DNA of 34,641 bases from Verrucomicrobiaceae bacterium. GTDB taxonomy: Bacteria > Verrucomicrobiota > Verrucomicrobiia > Verrucomicrobiales > Verrucomicrobiaceae. The DNA lies in the NCBI GenBank assembly GCA_027489965.1, contig JAIXZA010000167.1, positions 1 through 34,641 of the forward strand, in the 5' to 3' direction. Under the pieces are notes generated by a model. That model did not search any database, was not told where the DNA came from, and worked only from the letters and a program-made list of their open reading frames with translations. Positions 23,809 to 29,802 of this stretch are shown here, one piece after another. The position numbers were made by a program, and so were the translations under genes. Position 1 is the first letter of the stretch. Each line of letters opens with the position of its first letter.

Positions 23809-24047
23809 GATTTTTTCTTGGCTTGTTTTTTAGCCGGATAAACAACCTTTTCAGAAGCGTTTAACTCAGCCTCTGAAGGTGTTTCAAACTCATTCAAAAC
23901 AAAGGCACCACGGGCCGCCACATCGGCACGAATGAGCTGCACAACGTAGGCGCTAAACGTGGTCAAGCCTAAGCTCTCCGCCCGCTCCTTTGCGCGGTCA
24001 AAAAGATCTTCGGTCATGCTCACTGCTGCTGCTTTTCTCTGGGCCAT
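23805..24047 (-). CDS. ribbon-helix-helix regulator (leftward unit)
   Basis: An 80-residue protein with the RHH/CopG layout: a strand AAAVSM at 6-11, helix A (TEDLFDRAKERAESLG, 12-27) and helix B (FSAYVVQLIRADVAARG, 31-47). The C-terminus is a basic tail (YPAKKQAKKKS). RHH dimers insert the strand into the major groove and often bind tandem sites. The ATG follows a TATACA -10-like box by only 8 bases, so the message may be leaderless. It heads the short unit that ends at 22581. Confidence 0.7.
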   Translation of the reverse strand: MAQRKAAAVSMTEDLFDRAKERAESLGLTTFSAYVVQLIRADVAARGAFVLNEFETPSEAELNASEKVVYPAKKQAKKKS

Positions 24048-24054
24048 GGCTTAC

Positions 24055-24160
24055 TGTATAACATCTTTCGACAGCTTGCAACCGTGGGCAACTGTCGAAA
24101 TTTATCAAATATCCGTTGACTGTCGAATTTTCTTCGATTAGTTTCGATTATCTTCGATTC
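24055..24160. promoter_or_regulatory. central divergent switch with phased operator-like repeats
   Basis: Between the two divergent RHH genes lie three CTGTCGAA-type sites: TTTCGACAG at 24066-24074 (inverted), CTGTCGAAA at 24092-24100 and CTGTCGAAT at 24120-24128. They are followed by three TTCGATT copies at 24133, 24143 and 24153, spaced exactly 10 bp. A leftward TATACA box (24060-24055) with a TTGCAA box 15 bp upstream overlaps the first site. Rightward, TTGACT at 24116 is a possible -35 with a weak -10. Tandem sites on one helix face are typical RHH operators. Confidence 0.65.
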
Positions 24161-24184
24161 AACGAAACCAACAAAACCCATGAG

Positions 24185-24397
24185 ATGCCCCGCATGAAAA
24201 AACCAGTCCCGAGAAAACAAGCTCACAAAGCCAAGAAGACGCCGCAAAAACAAAGCCTTCTAAGCGCAGCCGTGAGCATTCCTGAGAACCTCTATCTAGA
24301 GGCGCTCTTACGCTCTGAAGAAGTAGCTGACGGCAACTTCAGCCTATACGCCCGGATGCTCATCCGCCGTGACCTAGCCAACTCAAAAGCCGCCTAA
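24185..24397 (+). CDS. ribbon-helix-helix-like regulator (rightward unit)
   Basis: A 70-residue protein starting MPRMKKPVPRKQAHKAKKTP, very basic for the first 23 residues, then an RHH-like core: strand LLSAAVSI at 25-32, helix A at 33-48 (PENLYLEALLRSEEVA) and helix B at 52-66 (FSLYARMLIRRDLAN). ATG 24194 is an alternative start, and the frame is open back to TTG 24116, inside the operator array. Being the first early gene and facing another RHH protein across the array, it is a good candidate for one arm of the lysis-lysogeny switch. Confidence 0.6.
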   Translation: MPRMKKPVPRKQAHKAKKTPQKQSLLSAAVSIPENLYLEALLRSEEVADGNFSLYARMLIRRDLANSKAA

Positions 24398-24437
24398 CTC
24401 CAACCCCGCCGCCCGTGACGGCGGACATACCCCCATT

Positions 24438-24608
24438 ATGATCACAGTCATCTACAAAACTCTTGGCGAACAAACAGCAACTGTGCGCTGTGAAAAGATC
24501 GTCTCAGCAAAGGACAAAGGATTCCCAGAATACCTACTCTTAAAATTAGGTGATTTAGGCTTATCCGTCCACCCCGAACAGATCGTGAGCATCACAAAAG
24601 AAGCCTAA
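24438..24608 (+). CDS. hypothetical 56-residue early protein
   Basis: A short frame starting MITVIYKTLGEQTATVRCEK and ending VSITKEA, with alternating strands typical of a small beta domain. It is followed after 2 bases by the next start. The leader carries a CCGCC...GGCGG hairpin (24406-24424). No family recognised. The coding look and tight spacing to its neighbour support it. Confidence 0.5.
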   Translation: MITVIYKTLGEQTATVRCEKIVSAKDKGFPEYLLLKLGDLGLSVHPEQIVSITKEA

Positions 24609-24610
24609 CC

Positions 24611-24745
24611 ATGCGCCTCGTCATCATCCTCACCATGATCATAGCCTTTCTAGCCGCCATGCACGCGCCAACCCCAAAACCCGTCAAGGCCATGGTGACG
24701 GTCTTCGCCCTGCTAGTCATCACCTCCAACATCAAAGAACTATGA
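24611..24745 (+). CDS. small two-segment membrane protein
   Basis: A 44-residue protein with two hydrophobic segments, LVIILTMIIAFLAAM near the N-terminus and AMVTVFALLVITS near the C-terminus, joined by a short Pro/Lys loop. It overlaps the next gene by ATGA. It may sit in the inner membrane. Function unknown. Confidence 0.5.
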   Translation: MRLVIILTMIIAFLAAMHAPTPKPVKAMVTVFALLVITSNIKEL

Positions 24746-25050
24746 GCGTCGACCTCGACTCCCCCTATCGCCCGCCGCCACTGCCACCAACGCCGCCGCG
24801 CCGTGCCGTGGCCAAGCCCTCCCAACTTGACCAGGTCAACGCCCTCAGTGAGCGCCTGCACCACATCCGCGCAACCATGGGCCGTGAAGACTTTTACCCG
24901 AGCCTTCTAGGCTGGATCACCAGCGCCGCAGCCAGCCAACCCACCGAGACCGTGACCGCCGCTCTCACCCGCTTTGCCGACTGCATGGAGGAGAAGGTCG
25001 CTAACGCTCCCAAGTCCACAGGCGAGACGCCCGCGCTCCATGCGCTCTAA
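24742..25050 (+). CDS. hypothetical early protein, Pro-rich N-terminus
   Basis: A 102-residue protein starting MSVDLDSPYRPPPLPPTPPR, then a helical region (LDQVNALSERLHHIRATMGR, then EDFYPSLLGWITSAA). The proline-rich start is of the kind that GYF domains bind, and this phage encodes a GYF-like protein at 23386-23808; a link between them is only a thought. It overlaps the preceding gene by ATGA. Confidence 0.5.
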   Translation: MSVDLDSPYRPPPLPPTPPRRAVAKPSQLDQVNALSERLHHIRATMGREDFYPSLLGWITSAAASQPTETVTAALTRFADCMEEKVANAPKSTGETPALHAL

Positions 25051-25090
25051 CTTCGTCATTCGGATTTATTCATTCGTCATTCTCCAAGCC

Positions 25091-25585
25091 ATGCACCTTT
25101 CCATCCAACCCTCCCGAACGGCCCCCGCCCACGAGCACCACGCCCTGAGCCATCATCCGCTCATCCGTGCCGTGCTGAAAAAAGGCCCGTCGTTTCTCTG
25201 GACGGTGAAAGACATCATGGAAATCACCCAACTCACCGAACGCCCTGTTCAGGAGATGCTCAGTGATGGCGTCATCAGCACCATTAGCCTGCCCACACGC
25301 AAAGACAGCCACAACAGCAAGCCGCGCCGGAAATGCACCAGCGGCAGCCTGCTGATTTACCTGCTCAAAAACAGCCAGGAAGTCCCCGAGCCCGAAACCC
25401 TCGGCGCGCTCGACATCATCCTCTCCCAACTCTCTGACAGGATTCTGAAACTCTTGTTAGACCATATCCCCAAGATTTTAGCCAGCCGTGCCAGCCGTGC
25501 CGTGATCGTCTGCAAAGACCAGCCCCCCGCACAGCCCAGCAACCAACTGGACCTCTTTCCCGCGCCCCAACAAGACGCGGCTTAA
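25091..25585 (+). CDS. putative HTH protein with C-terminal sliding-clamp motif
   Basis: A 164-residue protein starting MHLSIQPSRTAPAHEHHALS. Residues about 38-66 (TVKDIMEITQLTERPVQEML) look like a helix-turn-helix, followed by a basic patch SKPRRKCTSGSLLIYLLK. A helix (105-133) follows, and the C-terminus ends with NQLDLFPAPQQDAA, where QLDLF (152-156) is the consensus clamp-binding pentapeptide. A DNA-binding early protein that touches the host beta clamp is a testable reading. The upstream frame to 24974 shadows the previous gene. Confidence 0.55.
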   Translation: MHLSIQPSRTAPAHEHHALSHHPLIRAVLKKGPSFLWTVKDIMEITQLTERPVQEMLSDGVISTISLPTRKDSHNSKPRRKCTSGSLLIYLLKNSQEVPEPETLGALDIILSQLSDRILKLLLDHIPKILASRASRAVIVCKDQPPAQPSNQLDLFPAPQQDAA

Positions 25586-25588
25586 AAA

Positions 25589-25628
25589 CGCCAACAACAG
25601 CAAACCACCGCCAACAACAGCAAACCAC
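25589..25628 (+). repeat. 20-bp tandem repeat, two units
   Basis: CGCCAACAACAGCAAACCAC occurs twice in direct tandem (25589-25608 and 25609-25628) followed by a partial CGCAAACC. A related tract lies at about 19788-19830 upstream of the zinc-ribbon gene start. Confidence 0.9.
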
Positions 25629-25647
25629 CGCAAACCCCATCAGAGCC

Positions 25648-25929
25648 ATGACCACAGACCACCCCCAGCACAGCACCAACCGCCGCCCCGTTGAGCCGCG
25701 CATAATCACCACCCGCCGCATGATCACGACGGGCAAACGCAATCCCAGCCCAGAGGCCGCAAGCGCCTTTGTCATTGCCGCCGTGACCAGCCTGCAAGCC
25801 GCCGCCAACAAGCCCCTGCAACTGCAACCCGCACCGGCCCGCAGCAACCTGCAAAGCCTCCTCAGCACCGCAGGCCAAAAAGCCCAGGCCTTCCGCCCCC
25901 GCACCCCCCAACCCCCAACCGCTGCCTAA
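25648..25929 (+). CDS. hypothetical early protein
   Basis: A 93-residue protein (MTTDHPQHSTNRRPVEPRII at the start). It is basic and rich in Pro, Ala and Gln, with a helix in the middle (EAASAFVIAAVTSLQAAANK). It has no recognised domain. It is flanked by repeat tracts on both sides (25589-25628 and 25936-25960). Coding status is supported by strand, spacing and start. Confidence 0.45.
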   Translation: MTTDHPQHSTNRRPVEPRIITTRRMITTGKRNPSPEAASAFVIAAVTSLQAAANKPLQLQPAPARSNLQSLLSTAGQKAQAFRPRTPQPPTAA

Positions 25930-25935
25930 ATTCAG

Positions 25936-25960
25936 CCTTCACCCTTCACCCTTCATCCTT
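25936..25960 (+). repeat. CCTTCAY heptamer repeat before a start codon
   Basis: CCTTCACCCTTCACCCTTCA then TCCTT, ending 5 bases before ATG 25966. It stands where a Shine-Dalgarno sequence would be expected. Confidence 0.8.
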
Positions 25961-25965
25961 TTCTT

Positions 25966-26208
25966 ATGCACCCCAAAGCCCCCATCTACGACAGCTACAC
26001 CCCCACCGTTGCCGACGATCCGCGCGCCATGCTGATCGTGGCCTCACGGATCTACAACAAGCGTCTGCGCGCCGCCGCGATCCTGCCACCGCCCGAAGGC
26101 TGGAAGCCACGCCCCACCCTCCCGCAGCGACTCCGCGCCGCCGCTAACCAACTGCGCCGCAAGCTCACCGGCAAACGCCCCGAACTCGGCAGCGCCTATC
26201 AGGACTAA
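25966..26208 (+). CDS. hypothetical early protein, basic
   Basis: An 80-residue, strongly basic protein beginning MHPKAPIYDSYTPTVADDPR. The second half is rich in Arg, Lys and Pro (LPQRLRAAANQLRRKLTGKR). It has no recognised domain. Start and end are bracketed by CCTTCAY repeats. Nucleic-acid contact would suit the composition but is not shown. Confidence 0.45.
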   Translation: MHPKAPIYDSYTPTVADDPRAMLIVASRIYNKRLRAAAILPPPEGWKPRPTLPQRLRAAANQLRRKLTGKRPELGSAYQD

Positions 26209-26240
26209 TTCACCCTTCACCCTTCACCCTTCATCCTTTC
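26209..26240 (+). repeat. CCTTCAY heptamer repeat before a start codon
   Basis: A run of CACCCTTCACCCTTCACCCT then TCATCCTTTC ends 5 bases before ATG 26246. It is the longest of the early-region tracts. Confidence 0.8.
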
Positions 26241-26245
26241 TCAAG

Positions 26246-26569
26246 ATGCCCCCAGAAACCCGCCGAATCCTGCAAATTAAACGCGAGTGGATACACGCCA
26301 CCGCCCGCGCCGCCGAAGAAGCCGAAGCGCAAGCTGAAGCCCTGCCACGCGGCCCCAAGCGCGAAGCCCTCAACGCCACCGCTCAAGCCCTGCGCGCCCG
26401 CATCTCTGTCTGTCTCACCGAGACACACGAAATCGAAGCGAAACACGCCCCAGCTCATGACGATCTCGGAGCCTTCCACCATGAGCACGCCCCCGCCAAC
26501 ATCCCCGGCGAAAGCCTGCACTTCTGGGAAGCCTTAACCTCACAAATCATCGACACCCGCGCCGCATGA
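26246..26569 (+). CDS. hypothetical early protein, helical
   Basis: A 107-residue protein, mainly helical: MPPETRRILQIKREWIHATA, then Ala/Glu-rich helices and a C-terminus FWEALTSQIIDTRAA. It overlaps the next gene by ATGA, so the two are co-translated. No family recognised. Confidence 0.5.
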   Translation: MPPETRRILQIKREWIHATARAAEEAEAQAEALPRGPKREALNATAQALRARISVCLTETHEIEAKHAPAHDDLGAFHHEHAPANIPGESLHFWEALTSQIIDTRAA

Positions 26570-27384
26570 GCAAAGCCAAAAACGCGGCCCTTGTTGTGGT
26601 GCCTAAATCGGGAAGTTGCGCCACAGTGGCGCAAGTGCCACAACTGGCGCAACTTCCTCTTGGTGCCGTCTCTGAAAAGCAGATGGCGGCAGATATTCAG
26701 GCAGACATTGAGCGCTATGAACGAACCTCGAAAGAAGCCGCCTTCATTGCTCTGCGCATTGGCCTTCGTCTGATCTGGATTCGCGATAATGAGCAGTACG
26801 GTTCACTCACCAAATTCATCAGCGCCAACTTTGCCAGCAAAGGCAAGAGGACGCTTGTGCGGTATGTCACGACAGCTTCCCAATTCCTCAAAGATGCCGG
26901 GATGCTGGACAAAAAAACCCACCTGCTCACCGGCAAGGCACTGGAAGCTGCCGCGCCCATCGTGACGGAACAACTAGAGCTTTTCACCGATCCCCAAGCC
27001 AAGCTTGAAGGCGCAATGAAAAAACTGGTGAAGTGGGTAGGCACGCGAGGCCTAGCCGATATCTACCGCGACCTTGAACAGCGCAGCGCCCGCAACACAC
27101 CGCCCCCAGGCGGCAAGAGTCTAAAGAACGACTTCAAAGGCGGTGCCGCCACCACGTCAACAGCGTCAACCACCCCACACGCCAGCGGCCTGAATATGGA
27201 AACCCTGATCGCTCACGCTCAAGAGGAGCTTGAGACCGTGCAGACCATCCACCAGGCCAATGCCTGGCAGAACCTGCCAGACGACGACCTCAACAGCCTC
27301 ACGAACACACTCACCGTGTGGGCTCAAGGCATCAAAGGCATCCTCACCACCCGCGCAACCAACAGCCTCAAAGCCAAGAAATGA
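26566..27384 (+). CDS. DUF3102-like early protein with internal clamp motif
   Basis: A 272-residue protein. Residues about 55-112 (AAFIALRIGLRLIWIRDNEQ, then SLTKFISANFASKG, then VRYVTTASQFLKDAGML) resemble DUF3102, a family common in phages and plasmids and thought to bind DNA. QLELF at 136-140 fits the beta-clamp consensus. A Thr/Ala/Ser linker (at about 185-205) leads to an amphipathic C-terminal helix. It overlaps both neighbours by ATGA. A link to DNA replication is inference. Confidence 0.5.
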   Translation: MSKAKNAALVVVPKSGSCATVAQVPQLAQLPLGAVSEKQMAADIQADIERYERTSKEAAFIALRIGLRLIWIRDNEQYGSLTKFISANFASKGKRTLVRYVTTASQFLKDAGMLDKKTHLLTGKALEAAAPIVTEQLELFTDPQAKLEGAMKKLVKWVGTRGLADIYRDLEQRSARNTPPPGGKSLKNDFKGGAATTSTASTTPHASGLNMETLIAHAQEELETVQTIHQANAWQNLPDDDLNSLTNTLTVWAQGIKGILTTRATNSLKAKK

Positions 27385-28025
27385 AAGCCGCCGATATATT
27401 GACGCTTTACCGCAAAGCCGCCCCACCTCTCGGATGGAAACCCTCGACATGGATCTCACTGCTCACGCTTTGTGATGCAGGGTCAAAAGGCATGAGCCTA
27501 AGAGAACTGAAGCTTAGCATAAGGACACGCACCACGCCTTATTCGGCTCACATTCGCCGCTGGAAAAAAGCCGCATTAATCAGTGAGACCAAAGTCCGCG
27601 CCAAGGGTGGCAAAGGTGGGCGAATGAGCCGGATTTTCACCGCTACGCCAAAACTTTACTCCTTCATGCAAATTGAGCCGCCACTGGAACCCATCAATGA
27701 ACCATGGACAGGACTCTGGGATCTTGAGTGTGAAGCCGAATTAAGAGGCATGATGGATGGCCTTTTAAAGCAAGGCCACAAACTAGCCGTCTATCAGCTC
27801 GCCTCAGATTTCCAAGTGGGATGGCGTCATCAGGCCGCGACTTTTGAAGTGTGGGGAATGCCACTTCTCACACCGCAGGCCGCTGCGCGTGATGCCACGG
27901 CCCGCTTTTGGAAAGCCCTAAAACAAGGCCGTAACGCTGTCTTTTCTCACCCCTGCATTGCCGCATCTGCCTTGGCTACTGCCTTAACACATCAGCCTTT
28001 GGCACTAACTCAAAACACCAAATGA
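27381..28025 (+). CDS. winged-helix module protein, copy 1
   Basis: A 214-residue protein. Residues 4-95 (ADILTLYRKAAPPLGWKPST, WISLLTLCDAG, then RWKKAALI and RIFTATPKLYSFM) form the first of three related modules; the other two are in the next gene. Each has a helix, a hydrophobic WI-x-LLTL segment, a G-x-x/K-L turn and a wing ending in a (P/T)KL-x-x-F-like pattern. Residues 105-214 are a separate helical region. It overlaps both neighbours by ATGA. A DNA-binding role is likely; the target is unknown. Confidence 0.6.
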   Translation: MKAADILTLYRKAAPPLGWKPSTWISLLTLCDAGSKGMSLRELKLSIRTRTTPYSAHIRRWKKAALISETKVRAKGGKGGRMSRIFTATPKLYSFMQIEPPLEPINEPWTGLWDLECEAELRGMMDGLLKQGHKLAVYQLASDFQVGWRHQAATFEVWGMPLLTPQAAARDATARFWKALKQGRNAVFSHPCIAASALATALTHQPLALTQNTK

Positions 28026-28642
28026 AACCCTCCGACATCCTGAAACCCTACCGCAAAGCCGCGCCGATTCTCGGCTACCGCGCCAATGCATGGATCACGC
28101 TTCTGACGCTGCTAGAAGCCGGTCCCGATGGCCTCACCAAAGCGGAACTTATGAACCATTATTCCCTTTTCGGAGATGGTGCCCATACAGCCCTGACACG
28201 CTGGCACCGGAAAGGATGGCTAGACGTATCAAAGAAAGCCTGCCGTGGTGAAAACGGTAGTCGCCCCTCCATGGTTTATATCAGCACCGAAGAACTACGC
28301 GCCTTTCTGACCGATGGCATGGAAGGCATCACGCCCGCCGACATCCTCACGCGCTACAACCAAATCGCGCCCGCACTAAAAAAGCGCGCCAATCTCTGGA
28401 TCACTTTTCTGACACTGTGCGAGGCCGGATCTGACGGACTGAGCAAAGCAGACCTGTTAAATCATTACGCGGCTAACAACCGCAAACAAACCAACACCTT
28501 GCACCTCTGGGAACACGCCAAGCTTGTCACTCCGCAGATTGTTGCAGCACGCGGCAACGGCAGCGGACGGCCCCGCACTTTTTACACCCCAACCCCTAAA
28601 CTGCACACCTTCTTGCGTGTGGGAATGGAGGAAGCCGCATGA
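28022..28642 (+). CDS. tandem winged-helix protein, copies 2 and 3
   Basis: A 206-residue protein made of two copies of the module seen in the preceding gene: residues 4-96 (SDILKPYRKAAPILGYRANA, WITLLTLLEAG, LTKAELMNHY, TRWHRKGWL) and 105-198 (ADILTRYNQIAPALKKRANL, WITFLTLCEAG, LSKADLLNHY, HLWEHAKLV). The copies share LLEAG/LCEAG, the (T/S)KA(E/D)L(M/L)NHY block and the G-S-R/GRP wing. A duplicated winged helix could bind two half sites. It overlaps both neighbours by ATGA. Confidence 0.65.
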   Translation: MKPSDILKPYRKAAPILGYRANAWITLLTLLEAGPDGLTKAELMNHYSLFGDGAHTALTRWHRKGWLDVSKKACRGENGSRPSMVYISTEELRAFLTDGMEGITPADILTRYNQIAPALKKRANLWITFLTLCEAGSDGLSKADLLNHYAANNRKQTNTLHLWEHAKLVTPQIVAARGNGSGRPRTFYTPTPKLHTFLRVGMEEAA

Positions 28643-29121
28643 ACAACCTTGAAGCCATCCGCACCCAACGCGCCGAAACTGAAGTGGATTTTCAAACGGC
28701 CTTTAAAGACCTTCTTGAAGGTTTTGACGAAGCCTTCACAACCATGATCACGAACCCGTGCATGAGTACCGAAGCACAAACCGCCGTCTTAGCCCTGCAC
28801 CGCGAAGTCTGCGCCCTCTACGCCGCCGAATTGAGCCTCATCACCAGCGGCAAGCTAAGCAACCAAGAAGATCCCGTCATCGAAATGATGAGCTTGCGCT
28901 ATCCCCCCAACCAAGAACCAAGAACCAACAACCAAAAACCTCAGCCATCCTTCCCCCTTCACCCTTCATCCTTGGATCATGACGACTCCCCAACCCAGCC
29001 CGTGCCCCCACTGCCGCGACAAGATGCCCCCCGGCTTTCTCTTCTGCCGCGCTTGTTGGCGAGAGTTACCCGTGCCTTTGAGAATCGACCTCTTCACGAC
29101 TCAAGCCCAAGCACACCATAA
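28639..29121 (+). CDS. hypothetical protein with repeat-extended C-terminus
   Basis: A 160-residue frame with a good ribosome binding site (GGAGG about 8 bases before the ATG) and an ATGA overlap with the gene before it. The first ~90 residues are a normal helical domain (MNNLEAIRTQRAETEVDFQT, then LLEGFDEAFTTMITNPC). The rest is translated from repeats (NQEPRTNNQKPQPSFPLHPS) and then runs 143 bases in another frame over the next gene. The original protein probably ended near residue 90. No family recognised. Confidence 0.55.
   Translation: MNNLEAIRTQRAETEVDFQTAFKDLLEGFDEAFTTMITNPCMSTEAQTAVLALHREVCALYAAELSLITSGKLSNQEDPVIEMMSLRYPPNQEPRTNNQKPQPSFPLHPSSLDHDDSPTQPVPPLPRQDAPRLSLLPRLLARVTRAFENRPLHDSSPSTP
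28949..28973 (+). repeat. CCTTCAY-type repeat inside/next to a reading frame
   Basis: CCTTCCCCCTTCACCCTTCA then TCCTT, ending just before ATG 28979. It is preceded by a CCAAGAACCAAGAACCAACA tract. Both are read as the C-terminus of the gene at 28639. Confidence 0.7.
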
Positions 29122-29212
29122 AGACCTCTACCCCTACGGCGAAGATCACTTCACCCAAACCTTAGCCCGAGCCCAAAGCCATCTCAAACAACACAGCACT
29201 GCCATCATTTAA
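28979..29212 (+). CDS. small zinc-ribbon protein
   Basis: A 77-residue protein beginning MTTPQPSPCPHCRDKMPPGF. Cys9, Cys12, Cys23 and Cys26 form a C-x2-C-x10-C-x2-C zinc site. The second half is helical (RIDLFTTQAQAHHKDLYPYG). Its start overlaps the extended frame of the gene before. It ends 4 bases before the next ATG. Function unknown; the zinc site suggests DNA or protein binding. Confidence 0.6.
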   Translation: MTTPQPSPCPHCRDKMPPGFLFCRACWRELPVPLRIDLFTTQAQAHHKDLYPYGEDHFTQTLARAQSHLKQHSTAII

Positions 29213-29216
29213 CCTT

Positions 29217-29480
29217 ATGCAAGACGACAAATACAAAGCCTTCCGTCAATATATGACCAACGAACTTGGCGTCACTCGACAAGATATCGAAGCATGGACA
29301 AAACAGTCCGTTGCCAACGAAGTTCAGAAAAAACTTGGTCAACTTAACATTGATCAACTAGTCCGAGATTCCATCATCAAGGCGACGAATGACGCCTTAA
29401 GAGGCTACAGCACCACGGGAGTCAAAGAGGAGCTGGCTAGGCAACTAGCCTCACAGATACAACTCACAGTGAGGGCATAG
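29217..29480 (+). CDS. hypothetical early protein
   Basis: An 87-residue helical protein (MQDDKYKAFRQYMTNELGVT, then IEAWTKQSVANEVQKK). It is charged and has no recognised domain. It follows the zinc-ribbon gene by 4 bases. Its even, amphipathic pattern suggests a helical bundle or dimer. Confidence 0.5.
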   Translation: MQDDKYKAFRQYMTNELGVTRQDIEAWTKQSVANEVQKKLGQLNIDQLVRDSIIKATNDALRGYSTTGVKEELARQLASQIQLTVRA

Positions 29481-29493
29481 GCCGGAAGGCAGC

Positions 29494-29528
29494 CCCTTCA
29501 TCCCGCATCCTTCATCCTTCATCCTTTC
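29494..29528 (+). repeat. CCTTCAY heptamer repeat before a start codon
   Basis: CCCTTCATCCCGCATCCTTC then ATCCTTCATCCTTTC ends 6 bases before ATG 29535, as in the tracts at 25936 and 26209. Confidence 0.75.
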
Positions 29529-29534
29529 CAATCC

Positions 29535-29798
29535 ATGCACGTCATCATTAATGTTGGAATCCTAAACGCACGGGCTTGCGAAGATGCTTGCATCATCCCC
29601 GAAGACAAGCGGCCCACCTTTGTGCACCACGACAGAGACAGCGCAGAAAAGGAGCTGCTACGCCTCGCCTCGACTTACCCAGGAGAGAGCAACCGCTTTG
29701 TGATCTTCAGCGCTACCGCTGAATCTGAGTTTCACAAACAGTTCATCCCGTCGCCCTTCTTGGATGGCGCTTTTGTTCTAACCCCTTTTAAAGCTTAA
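29535..29798 (+). CDS. hypothetical early protein
   Basis: An 87-residue alpha/beta protein (MHVIINVGILNARACEDACI, then VHHDRDSAEKELLRLAS, ending FVLTPFKA). It stands immediately ahead of the transposase gene, 4 bases between stop and start. No family recognised. A helper of transposition is possible from place alone. Confidence 0.5.
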   Translation: MHVIINVGILNARACEDACIIPEDKRPTFVHHDRDSAEKELLRLASTYPGESNRFVIFSATAESEFHKQFIPSPFLDGAFVLTPFKA

Positions 29799-29802
29799 CT
29801 AA

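Noticed and set aside
24404..24424. CCGCC/GGCGG hairpin before the gene at 24438 as a riboswitch.
   Set aside because: It is a short stem without recognised conserved riboswitch features; at most an attenuator or chance GC-rich pairing.
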